Shown: positions 1-11,676 of the stretch, in pieces
Layout of the letters: every line of letters starts with the position of its first letter
Numbering within the stretch: position 1 is the first letter of the stretch
Source: Cotesia glomerata
Lineage: Eukaryota > Arthropoda > Insecta > Hymenoptera > Braconidae
Direction of reading: 5' to 3'
Assembly (NCBI RefSeq): GCF_020080835.1
Contig: NC_058158.1
Coordinates: 31,886,305-31,950,304, forward strand
DNA: 64,000 bases
Notes under the pieces: model-generated
Seen by the model: only the letters and a program-made list of their open reading frames with translations
Told to the model about the DNA's origin: nothing
Databases searched by the model: none
Position numbers and translations under genes: made by a program

Positions 1-1830
1 AATGAACAATTCTCTAATTATAAGATCAGATAAGCTTCAATCATGGAAAATTTCTATCTTCAGCTGTGTGGAAAGGCTTAAAACTTTGATAAGTAATATA
101 CTCACAGAAGAGAACTTGATTTCTTCGCTTATATATATTATTAGTTCATAAATATGCAGCACTTTTATACTAATAAATAAATATAAATAAGAGAAATTAA
201 TAAATTAAACAATAGTTATATTACCCTTACTATTACAAAAAATTATTTTTTAAGATGAATCTTAATATATTAGCTGTATCTTTTGATGACTAAGAAAGGA
301 AAACTCGACCTTAATATCTTAACTTAAGGCTGTTTTACTAATGATCGCATACTCAGGAATTCATCCATAATTATTTTTTAAATGTATATAAGTATTACTA
401 ATAATTTTTCAAGATCAAGATGATGTAAAATAAATGGAAAGGAACTTTGAATAATGAGTTGTCTAAATTTAGTATTTTCTAGAAGAACGAAAATATGCAA
501 CGGTAATTTGAAATGAAGCAATATCTAAAAATTATAAATTCAAATGAGAAAATAACTCTTTGTCGGAATAATCAATTCACCAAGTACAAGATTGGGTGAC
601 CGATCAATTATGTAAAATTAAAACAAAAAATTATTTGAATTCACTTTGAAAAATTGATTAATTTTCCAATTATGATCCAAGGCCATACAATTATGTAATT
701 AGATTTAGTTACTTGAGTTTGTAGGTAAATCTAACATTGTTAAAATTGTAACGCATTATAGATTGAAATGTTTTGTTTAATAAAGTCAATTCATTTTTTA
801 AAAAATTTGTTTTTTATTTAATTTACAAGTTAAGATAAAAAATAACTGTGTTAAGATCTGAACTATTTAATAAATTTTACATCAATAAAAATGCGATCAT
901 TGTATCGGTGAAAATTTCTGTTAAAAAACAACTTGAATCAAAAATATATTTATATTATTAAATACTTATATTTTATTTGTTTCATTGTAATACGATACCA
1001 ATAAAGTTTTTTTTTTTTTTTTTACAATGTAAATGAAATTAAATGATTGTACAAAGTTATAATAATAATAATTATTCATTTGAAAAAATTATATTATTTT
1101 AATATTAATAATAATAATCAATATTATTATTTCTCGACTTTCGATTATTTATTTCGTTTGTGTTATTTATCAACACCAACTAAGTTATCTGTATTATATT
1201 ATTTTTACTTTTATAAATTATTAATCTATTTTAATATTATTATGTTATCAGTTGTCATTGTACAGTTATTATTATTAATTACATCCATATTATGTTCTTT
1301 CTTTTTTAATATGAAAAAATTTACTGAAAATTTAATTCAAAAAAAATAAAACACAATGGGTTGATTAAAAAAACAAAAAAACAAAAAAAACTATTGGATT
1401 CAGGTACCGCACAACAAGTATACAGTAATTAATTAAATAATATGCCATGAGAATTATATATATATATATATTGATGAATATATAAAGATGAAATGAACGT
1501 TGCATTTATAAACATAATCAATAATTGTCATCGCTAAATTATTACTTGATATCAAACTCTTAGACGTAAAAATACTCTACACGATAGACACAAATTGATT
1601 GATGAGAGATGAATTAATGAAACTATTACAGATAAATTGAAAAAAAAAAAAAAAAAGAAAAAAAAATGGTTAATCAAGAAGTACGTCTGTGGTTGAAGGA
1701 CCATCCTTGTATTTGTGTTCGTACTTCCTGTTTATTTTGAGATTTTTAACTCTTTTATTTTTCATTTCTTTTTCTTTTCTTCTAATGCCTGAGTTGTATT
1801 ATTCGCATAATCGTTTTCTTACTAAAAATT
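1..1830. other. Non-coding 3' flank of the desaturase gene
   Basis: No convincing gene. The stretch is AT-rich with homopolymer runs (A-rich at about 1640-1666, T-rich at 1008-1023). It lies downstream of the minus-strand desaturase stop codon. The reverse strand carries AATAAA-type motifs near 1732-1760, about 70-100 bases after the stop, which are plausible polyadenylation signals. Open frames here lack domain character and start at non-ATG codons. A small nested inverted repeat at 1678-1727 is listed among the findings. Confidence 0.6.
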
Positions 1831-4800
1831 CTATTGAGTATGTAATTTATTTGTTGTTACAGCACTTTCTCTGTTATCAGCTGTTTGGTCTTTGTCACCC
1901 CATCCCCATACAGGATGTGAACCGTCACCTGTTCTCAGGACACGTTGTTTTATTATGTCTTGACTCACAACTTTGGTATCATAGGCCCATCCAAGTACCG
2001 TGAAGAAGTCGATGAATGCTGTTGTACTGTTTCCCCAGTATTTTCCCAATTCAGCCGCCTTGTAGTCCCATGGAAAAACGTGCTGTAAATATATTTATTG
2101 GTATCAATTAAAATGAATTGGGTATAACCGAACAGTTATTTTATAGTTTAAATTGTAATTAAAAATTAATTTAATTTAATATAAAATAAAATTGACAATT
2201 AGAAATTAAAAAATCAACAAAAAATAGGTTAAACATAAAATATAATAAAAACGACAAATCCAAGTCAAAGAAGTAATTTAAGATCAAAATAAAATCAAAT
2301 TATGTAACATGTATATTAGATGTATATTAGAGTGGTCCAAAAAAAACATTTTTATTATTTTTTTTCAAGTGCTGCTATCTCAAAAACTTCTTTAAGAGAT
2401 AAAAAAAATTCTCTCCAAAGCGCAGTTTGATATATCTCAATTGATCATGAAGCTCAATGAATTTTTATTTTCCCATTTAAATAACACATAAATAAATTTT
2501 ATTTACGTTTTCATCCGGTAAAACTACGAAAAAAATTTTTTTTTGTATTTTTCGCCAATTATTCTTGTAGGAAATTTAATTCTCTACAAAAAAGTACAGA
2601 GGTAGTTTTTTCGTAATCCTAACAAGTAAAAAGTTATTAAGCTTTAAATGCAATAAAAGAAAATTTAATCAGATATGATTTTAAAATCCATGTTGTATCA
2701 CATTTTCTGTTTCAAAGTATTTGATTATGTAATTTATATTTTTTTCTTAAAAATATGGTATACAGTCTGATATCGGTCATTCAGTCTGGACCAGTGACAA
2801 CAAATGACAATTTAATATATCGGTTTGTTTATTTGAACCACATGTTAAATGCACTGAAGGAGATTACCAGACTTTGTAAATACTCTAACCACTGCTTAAA
2901 AAAATTAAACTAGATAATTTACTTTTAGCACTCTCTTGCGGCGTACATGAAGATATATAGTAAATTAAATTTTTTGTTGACAATTAGTTTTTTACCTCAA
3001 CCTAGCTGCATTTTAATAATTATGTCTTATAAGTCATATAAACTAAAATAAGAAATAACCAAAAAATTAAATCAGTCTCAAAGATTATATTGGTTGTATG
3101 TTTATTAGCAATTTCTTTATAGTCAAGCTTATTTACTCAAATATGTGATGACTCCTGAGATAAGGCAGTTTTACGCACCAACTCTACCTGTTTATTTATC
3201 ATTTTTTTTTTTTCAATGATTAAATTTAAAAATAAAAGAATCAATTCACGGAGGACTTCTATTTACGTACTCCTGCAAAGTTTCGTGATTTTTCATTCGA
3301 TCAAAAAGCGTCCCAGCATCATGTTCAAAATTTAAATATTCACCTGTCCTACATGTTCTTAAATAGAAAAATTTAATTCGGTATACATCCGGAAGTACTA
3401 GCTTGCTCTTGATTCAAATTCCATAATGAAATTCAAGTTCAATTTTAATAAATCACTGCTCATAGGAAAAAATATCCAAATTGTAATGAGAGAAATTATT
3501 CATCATTCACAGTTAATACTTCACCAAAAGACATGTGTTAATTATATTAGAAACAGTCTAGTTTGATAAATTTTGAAATAAATACATGCAGTTACCGAAA
3601 AGTTTTCGAAAAGTTGCTTTGAAACTATCTTCGTTCAAATTTTCTTTTGTGCGAGTATTTAAAGCTCAATAACTTTTTACTCGTTAAGATTACGAAGAAA
3701 CTACCTCAGTACTTTTTTGTAGAGAATTAAATTTCCTACAAGAATAATTGACGAAAAATACAAAAAAAAATTTTTTTCGTAGTATTACCGGATGAAAACG
3801 TAAATAAAATTTTTTTACGCGTTATTTAAATAGGAAAATAAAAATTCGTTGAGCTTCATGAAGAATTGAGATATCAAGCTGCGCTTTGAAGGGAATTTTT
3901 TTTATACCTTAGAGAAGCTTTTAAGATGATAGGCAAAAAACTTTTTTTTTTGGACCACTCTAATGTATATACTTTTAAAAAACAAAAAACTTACATGATA
4001 ATCGTGGAATCCTTCTCCGAGAGCTCCGAATGCGACCAAAATATTTTCAGAAGGGTTGGTGTACCTGAAGAAATAAAAATAACAAGCATTATTTAATAAA
4101 CAAATTATGTTATATTAAATAAATAACTTATTTATCTCATTAATATTATAATAAATAACTTACTTATCGTATGGTCTGTGACCGAAGAAATGAGCGGCTG
4201 AATTGACCAACCACGTCATGTGTAAAGTCCAAACATAGCGGAGGAAAACACCAACAAAGTATGCGTTCGACCATGATTCACCCCAGAAATAAACCGGCGC
4301 AATTCCAGGCAAAATGAAGCAAATGAGTGGCATCAAGATTAAGTAATATTTATGTTGAAAAGCAACAACTGGATCAGCTTCCAGGTCGCTCATGTCAATT
4401 CCTTTACCCTTTTCCTTAACATCAGGGTGTTTCTTACACAACAACCATCCAACGTGAGCGAAAAAGAAACCACGATTGGCATTATGCGGATCAGCATCTG
4501 TTTCACTGTATTTATGATGCACTCTGTGATCTCTTGCCCATTCGTATATGCTGTTCTATAAAATTCAAAATTATTTTATATGAGTAAAAGCAAATTTATC
4601 AAATTATTAACACATATTTTTTAAAATTATACTTACTTGAAAAGCAAGTGTGTTGAAAATCAAAAGAATAATCTTCAGTGGCATCTTAGCTTTATAAGCG
4701 CGGTGTGACCATAATCGATGTGCTCCGGCTGTAATTCCAATACCTCCGCATTGGTATAGTATGAATGCTGGAGGAAAAAAAAAAAAAAAAAAAAATAAGA

Positions 4801-5050
4801 TTAGAATATAAAAATCAACTATAAAATTAAATTTAATATAAATAAATATATAATTACCATAAAAAGTAGTTATCAGTTTGGCAGATGTAAATGCGAGGTA
4901 CATTCCATAAAGAGCAGTTGCATGAAGTACACAAAAAGCGTAAACATTGAACCAAACTATTTTTCGTTTGTATAATGGTTTTGAAGGTGGACTTTTAGCT
5001 AAATCCTCTTCGCAAAGAGCTGTAAGCGCTGTTGTTACATTTGGTGCCAT
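1831..5050 (-). CDS. Acyl-CoA delta-9/delta-11-type fatty acid desaturase
   Basis: This is an integral ER membrane desaturase that puts a double bond into fatty acyl-CoA using cytochrome b5 and O2. Family members serve membrane lipids and the precursors of pheromones and cuticular hydrocarbons. Coding exons, 5' to 3': 5050-4858, 4767-4637, 4555-4164, 4064-3995, 2082-1831, giving 345 aa, normal for insects. The three histidine boxes are visible: HRLWSH (exon 2), HRVHH (exon 3) and HDYHH. The last is split HDYH|H by the 1.9 kb final intron. Hydrophobic segments lie in exons 1 and 3 (LILMPLICFILPGIAPVYF). The ATG is preceded by a 3' splice site (about 5083), so untranslated exons lie upstream. 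All iron ligands expected in the boxes are present. The substrate class (Desat1-like delta-9 versus delta-11) cannot be settled by eye. Confidence 0.93.
2328..2666 (+). repeat. Left long terminal inverted repeat of the hAT-like element
   Basis: Pairs with 3637-3962. Matched blocks include the GAGTGGTCC tip, a block around AAAGCGCAG, one around TACGTTTTCATCCGGTAAAAC (mirrored as TTACCGGATGAAAACGTA), and an inner AAAAGAAAATTT. Confidence 0.85.
3637..3962 (-). repeat. Right long terminal inverted repeat of the hAT-like element
   Basis: Reverse-complement copy of 2328-2666 with scattered substitutions and small indels. It ends in GGACCACTCTA immediately before the 8-bp target duplication. Confidence 0.85.
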
Positions 5051-8000
5051 TGTTATTCAACTGTCAAACGTCCGGTATACACTGAAATATTAATATGAAA
5101 ATTGATCATCAAATGAACTCATTAATATTGGAGGCGACAACTTATATACAATTACAAGTATCTATATGTAGGCATAAGATAATCTGAAACTCAAGATATT
5201 ATCAAATCCAAAGGAGGGAACATTATCTATTGCACAATGTTTTTTTACTCCAAAAATAAAATTTTTCCATCACAAAGATAGTAAAAAAAATGAAATTAAC
5301 TGCTAATATACTGATAAATCTGGCCAATTGACAGGTGACATAAGAGGTCAACTGATAGTATTTATTTTAGGGGTTTATCAGCAAATTTTTTTATTTTTTA
5401 CAAAAAAAATTAGACACAGTGCAATGATAAATGTATTCTAATAAAGATTTTTTTGTGTCAATTACAGCTTAAATAAAGCTATCACGTGTCGAATTTCATT
5501 ATTGATTGATTATAATTGTTAATATGATTAAAAACCAAGTCACTGATGCATCATTATCATCGGAATCATATTTAAATAATAATTATTAATAAGACAAGTT
5601 ATTGTTATACAATTTAAAGTGGAATATTGTTTGATAAATAAGATAGGATGTTGTTGTAAACTAACAATATTATACAAACAAATTACAATCCAAAATCAAT
5701 TATAATCATGATAACAATAATATCAAGAAACTTTGGCATGCAAACAGTCAGATGCACTTTGACAAACAAAGTACATTATTGCGCAATATAAAACACGAAT
5801 GGATTTCGTGTCCATATCTTTGACAAATTGCCATTACAAATAATCTATCAAATAATAATGTCACAAAAAAATACGATTATAAATTTTTGTTATTAAAAAA
5901 TTATAGCGGATTTACCTTAATGATAAATAGATAAAGAATATTCTAGGTATTTGTAAGAAAGTCCGAAAATTGATTAGTGATTTCCACCATTGATAAATAA
6001 ACAAAAAAAAAAAAAAAAGTCGCCTGGCAAAGATACGACCGATAAAATAAATTTAATTATTCTATTTTGATTTTACAAAAAAATACGGAATCACTTTGTG
6101 ATATAATTTGTTGTTTTTTTCAGTGATAAGAATGAATAACCCACTAAAACTTAATCACCCTAACGAGATACTTTTTCACTGAAGAGGAGCGTGTTCAGCA
6201 TTGTAGAGACGACCTATCGACTGACTGATAAATCCTGATGGGAATAGAGGAGCGCAGGCTTACATTGAGACGCCCCAAGCACGCATGGTACTTTCAACTG
6301 CCCTTCAATATACCTATACATACTTATGCGCATAGAAAAATAACAAAAGTCTCCAGAAGTAGCGAGAAAAATTATTTCTTCTTTAATTAAAGCTATTTTT
6401 ATAACAAAAATTATTACTCATTAATTAATTAATTACTCATTACTCATTATTGATTATTTTCAGACAAAACAATTATTGTTGGGGGGCTAAAATAGATAAT
6501 TGCTAATTATGATGATCATTAAGTTTAATGATATCCAGAGCAATTAATTGGATAATGTAAAGAGAAATTAGTATAAATATTTAATTTTAAATTGACAAAT
6601 AAAAATTAATCTGGATCTTTAAATTATTTAGCTGGTTAAATAATCCATTGAAATAATATGTTTATCCATGTAAAAAATTATCGTATATGAATTAAATTGT
6701 TATCATTACTAAATCGTTCATGTGAACTCCACGTGATACTACGTGGCATTAGGGTACGTTGTATCTCGTGTCGACGTGATCGGATTCACTTAGTCGTTGT
6801 TGTAAACAAAAAAATTATTTCGTCATGCAAAAGTTTATTCAACATTTTCCGACTATTTTTTATAAAATAAAATAAAATACAATATAAATTATTAAATTAT
6901 TAAATTTAACGTCAAGCTTATTTATCAAAACTAGAATTGCCGAATTAGAATATTAAAATATTTTTTTTTTTATCAACCAACACTAGCCGAAATTATTTCT
7001 TATCAAAGTAGTAAATTACACGACAAAGCAAGTCTATTTTATCAAAATAAACTCAGTTTATCGCGAAATTCAACAAATTAAAAATTTTATATTATATTTA
7101 TCTAAAAAATTTTTTAGTTTTAGTGTTGGATTATAAATAATTTAATATATTAATAAAATTTTTTTCTCTTAATTTTTTTGAACAAGATAAATTAGTGAGA
7201 TATATTGTATAAATAGATTTAAATCTTTTATAGTCTAAAATCGAAAACGTGTTTTATTAAGAAAGCATGGCAACCGATAAGTTTTGTCACAAAAGCCGGT
7301 ACACGTTATACGTTCTTACTACTACAAACATATAAAATAAATATATGTACACATTAATTTACATATACATCTACATGAACATGAATATGGATGGTTAGAT
7401 CTATTCTTCACTATTTCAGTCAAAGTGTAAATTTAACATGACATAAAAAATAGATTTAAAAAATAAAAAAATAAATTTCAAACCTGTTGTCAACCGAGTA
7501 TTGGAATAAAATTATCGATTAATATAAAATAAAATTATATTATCTTCTGGTGTAGATTGTTGAGTTGAGAACAGAATCATACGATGATTAGATGTTGTAT
7601 GTGAGTATGCTTGAACAATGAATATATTCACAAAATAACGTTTAGAAGTGTTCGTGCTAAAGTGCAGGAGCAACAACTATGTAAGAGTGTGTATCATCAC
7701 CAGAGTAGACTAGTCAAGCACGGGGGAATATTAGATGAGAGTTAAAGTAAAACCGGCCAATAGAAGACGAGCCAGTACCTCGCGCCACCCAAAATCAACG
7801 AATCCCAGAGCACACCGGAACAGCTGTTAAACGCGCATTATGGTAACGTCACGTACACAATCTTCCTTCCTTACTTCCTCAATCTTTCTTCATTATTATT
7901 TAAAATTTGTTTATTTATTTATTCATTTCTTCAATATGCAATTTAAATCTACGCAATTGTGATTCATTAATTTATTTCCACTATATGCTAAAAAAAAAAC

Positions 8001-9044
8001 GAACCGAATAAAAAATTCATGACTCAAATCAGCCACGTGGACTACGTACCAAAGATTGACGTTGATTTAAATAAAAAAAATGCTAAATTATGCTAAAAAG
8101 ATGATGAATTTCTAATGACTTTGTTTTTGCCAACTCCATTTTTTATATGAATTACTAATGACTAATCATTTCTATCCATCAGTCTAACTGGAGTAATTAT
8201 TGTTAGAAATATTATTGAATATTAATAATAATTAATAATAATTACTGTGACCTTGATCTTGTAGCTAAAAGTACTTAGCGTGTCATTGAATTTATCAGTT
8301 ATGTGCTCATATATACATATATATTGTACGGACTTAATACAAGGAAGAGAAATATTATCTCTAGTCCCGAGTTCAATGATTTTTACATAACTTTCTACGA
8401 TAAAATAACTTATTAATTTTTATGATATTTAAATCAAAGATATATGGCTAATCTTTGGCTTTGTTCGAAATGTTAATGTGAACTAAAAAAGTGTTTTTAG
8501 AATTAGAAAAATTTTACAAATGAAATTTTAAAAAATTATCGATTTTTTTGTTTTTTTGATTAGACATAAAATATACTTTTAATAGTAATAGAATATAAAA
8601 TATGGCTATTTCTCGTCTAAAAAAAAAAGGAGTTTCTATTTTATTAATTTCCCCGGAAGTTTTCGACAAGACCGCCATCACGACTTTCTCATATTAGATA
8701 AAAACATAAGCTTACAACTAAAACTCTTACAAACCATTATGTATCATATTCTATTCTATTCTATTCCATTATATTCAATCACTTCCTTCACTGCTTCTAC
8801 ATGTTAATATAATTCATAGTTATCAATATTCATACAGCTTGATTCACGTTTTTATAGCATTGACAAAACTCCAGATTTAATTTAAACCTTATTGAACACG
8901 TTTTTCTTAATTATTCCATTTCTCGTCAAAATGGTAATTATAAAATTGTACTTGCAGTTTTTTTTCTTTGTCACGATAAATATTACCTGTGCTACAGTAT
9001 TAAATAACTGTACTTATAAGGTGTCAAGTAAATATAAATATGTA

Positions 9045-9077
<33 letters not shown>

Positions 9078-9391
9078 AGAATATGAACATATAAATTATG
9101 AGCAAGTTTACTCAATTGTAAGAGTAATACAATAGACTATATATGTAGACTGAAACGTTCTGCCTGAATGCTGATATGATAAACTCAAGCAACTGTTTCT
9201 TTACAATAAAATAAATTTGTATTTAACTTTGGACAAAAAAAAATTAAACTGTTGAATTATTTAAAAAAAAATATCCCTTCACTTCTCATCTAAAAATGAT
9301 TAAAAAGATGAAATAAATTTTTCAATCAGAATTCAATTAAAAAGTAATAATTTCATAATCGAATAAAATAAAAAAATGTAATACGACTTAC

Positions 9392-9470
9392 CTAGGATTG
9401 AGATGACGCCGTAAAAAGACCGTCTACCGGCTTCTAGGCTTCAAACTTGTATCTGTATATGTGTATGAGT
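9392..9470 (-). promoter_or_regulatory. Candidate non-coding first exon of the desaturase
   Basis: A GC-richer block in an AT-rich surround ends on the minus strand in CTCAATCCTAG|GTAAGT, a near-perfect splice donor with no coding potential upstream. The nearest minus-strand gene downstream is the desaturase, whose ATG exon opens with a 3' splice site. The upstream boundary is a guess. Confidence 0.35.
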
Positions 9471-10364
9471 ATGTATATTCAAGTATATATATATGTATTA
9501 TATTATTTAATATATATACTGGAAATATCCACGTGGCCTCGAGAGCAATATTAGTATTTTAATAACTTTAACGCTGATGGTTTTGTAATTATATACAACC
9601 CTTGGAAAAAATATAAATAAAAGTAATATAACGTTGAAGGTTACAAACTGACTCTACTCGGTCTATTAAAATAATAAAGAACAACCGTGCTTTACTTTTA
9701 TAAATGTAAACGTGTTGAAGCTCTGATAGGAACTAACAAAACTAGACAATACGCGCCAGATTAAATACAAGTCGGCATCTTAGGGCTCTTTTTAGTATAT
9801 AAAAGCCCGAAGAAAAAGAGTGACAAAGTTTTTTTTGCTTAGATTTTTTTTACACTAGATGGCATGATAGTTTAAAAGGTTAGAGATCAGATGTCATTTT
9901 TATAATCATGCAAAATGATAAAACGATGGCGTCAATTATTTCAATTGTTTACTCATTTAAAATTCAATCGTGACACATTTTTATTGCTTAATTAACGTAA
10001 CTACGGGCTGTCGAAATTCACACTCTCAACAGTTATGACGTCTAGTTACATTTTTAAATGTAACTAGAAAACCCGCGCTTTTAATTATTACCTCGAATAT
10101 TTATTGTTATAATTTATTACGAGTATTAAATTATTTCCCCGGTGAGTCAATACAACGTCAATAAATATTTAATTTCAGAATAATTACGATAAATTTTTAA
10201 TTATTTATTTTTATACTCGAATTGTTTTGTGATAGGTACCTATGTACCGACTGATGTCTCTCATTATTATGTCAGTTTTTTGGTACATGCAAGATGGCAG
10301 TGCGGTGAGATTTCCACTCACTACAGACTCAATGTGATACATGTAAAATACTCTTGCAACCTGG

Positions 10365-10374
10365 CCTTTTTATC
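10365..10374 (+). promoter_or_regulatory. Possible 5' TOP transcription start of RpS8
   Basis: The pyrimidine run CCTTTTTATC lies 11 bases before the ATG. Ribosomal protein genes usually initiate at a C within such a tract, which confers TOR-dependent translational control. The position fits the very short leader typical of this class. Confidence 0.4.
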
Positions 10375-10384
10375 GTAAGCCACT

Positions 10385-11461
10385 ATGGGTGCGTATTCGA
10401 CTAATGTTTTTTATTTTTTTATCAATCTCCATCCGAGTATTAATTAAATATTTTATTCGCAAAATTAATCAGGCATTTTTAGCAATGTATTATTTACTAA
10501 ATAGCCTTCATATTTTTAATTATTTCAACTTAGTATTGTTGCTAAACATTATTTAACGATTGTTGAGGTTATGGACTCATTTTGTCAAGCGTGTGCTTCC
10601 GATTTGTAAATGCAGTGTTGTGACCAGTGACTTTTAATTAATTAATTAATTTGATATATTTCAGGTATCTCGCGGGATCATTACCACAAACGGCGACCCA
10701 CTGGGGGCAAACGCAAGCCCATCAGGAAGAAGAGGAAGTTCGAATTAGGTAGACCTGCTGCCAACACCAAACTCGGTGCTCAAAGAATTCACACCGTAAG
10801 TTTTTTTTACAAATTATTTATTTATGACATCCTAACTTTTAATTTGATGGTTGTAATTAAGATAATTAATTTTTTAGGTTCGTACCCGTGGAGGTAACAA
10901 AAAATACCGTGCACTCCGTCTTGATACCGGTAACTTCGCCTGGGCAAGTGAGGGTAGCACTCGCAAAACCCGTATCATCGATGTAGTCTACAATGCTTCT
11001 AACAACGAGCTTGTTAGAACCAAAACATTGGTGAAAAATGCTATTGTCACCATTGATGCTACACCATTCAGACAGTGGTACGAAAGCCATTATATCGTAC
11101 CGTTGGGTCGCAAACGCGGTGCTAAACTTGTAAGTTTTTTTTTTTTTTTTTTTATCTAACTTTCTCGGGTGATTAATTATTTGATTTAAATTAATTAATT
11201 ATTTATTATGAATTAATATAGGGTGAGGCCGAAGAAGAGATCTTTAACAAGAAAAGATCAAAGAAAACTGAAAACAAATACAAGGCGAGACAGCGGATAT
11301 GTAAAGTTGAGCAAGCTTTAGAAGAACAGTTCGCTACTGGACGTGTGTTAGCCTGCATCGCTAGTCGACCAGGTCAATGTGGTCGCGCTGATGGATATAT
11401 TTTGGAAGGCAAAGAACTCGAGTTCTACATGCGTAAAATAAAAAGCAAAAAGGCCAAGTAA
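10385..11461 (+). CDS. RpS8: 40S ribosomal protein S8
   Basis: Cytosolic small-subunit ribosomal protein of the eS8 family. Coding exons are 10385-10388 (ATG plus one base), 10665-10795, 10878-11129 and 11222-11461, giving 208 aa, the usual eS8 length. The start reads MGISRDHYHKRRPTGGKRK, the family's conserved basic N-terminus. The C-terminus ends in KIKSKKAK. The tiny first coding exon (ATGG|GTGCGT) is typical of ribosomal protein genes, where the first intron sits just after the start. An AATAAA lies at 11472-11477, eleven bases past the stop. The 3' end is convergent with the ZMYND8-like gene, leaving only about 215 bp between stop codons. No clear snoRNA was seen in the introns. Confidence 0.97.
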
Positions 11462-11676
11462 TGTAACGGCTAATAAATAACTTTACATTAAAATAATAAA
11501 AACGTGTTCCTTTTTTTTATTTCGTCTTTATTTTTTAATATAAATAGTTCATTCACTTTTAAAGATTATCAGTTGGGTTGGATAATGAAACAAGTAATAA
11601 TTGAAGCAGTACAAAAATGTATAATTGGCATATATTTAAAATCCGTTTATTTTTATTTCATTTAAAATTCATTTAT

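Larger units (their letters stand above)
2328..3962. mobile_element. Non-autonomous hAT-like foldback transposon in the desaturase intron
   Basis: The element is about 1.6 kb, has no transposase frame, and is bounded by long terminal inverted repeats. The left end begins TAGAGTGGTCCAAAAAAA and the right end is its reverse complement. Similarity extends inward for about 330 bases (2328-2666 against 3637-3962) with some mismatches and indels. The ends fit the hAT tip consensus YARNG (TAGAG). Flanking bases repeat as an 8-bp direct duplication ATGTATAT (2320-2327 and 3963-3970), the target-site length of hAT elements. The roughly 970-bp centre is AT-rich and non-coding. It lies wholly within the last intron of the desaturase. 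The family call is inferred from tip and duplication length. Confidence 0.82.
5051..10384. other. Non-coding region: desaturase 5' UTR exons/promoters and RpS8 upstream region
   Basis: No protein-coding gene is seen in 5.3 kb. On the minus strand there are several good splice donors that could end untranslated first exons of the desaturase: CCTAG|GTAAGT at 9392/9391 (strongest), CTCAAT|GTAAGC at 6264/6263 and AAG|GTAAAT at 5916/5915. The likely common acceptor is at about 5083, just above the ATG. A (TA)n microsatellite lies at 9043-9078. The last few hundred bases are the RpS8 promoter. Exon use is inference from motifs only. Confidence 0.45.

Noticed and set aside
1047..1349. Hydrophobic 100-codon frame
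   Set aside because: Starts at TTG in an AAT/TTA-rich stretch; low complexity Ile/Asn/Tyr content.
10389..10877. snoRNA genes in RpS8 introns
   Set aside because: No matched C/D boxes with terminal pairing or convincing H/ACA structure were found, although ribosomal protein introns often host them.
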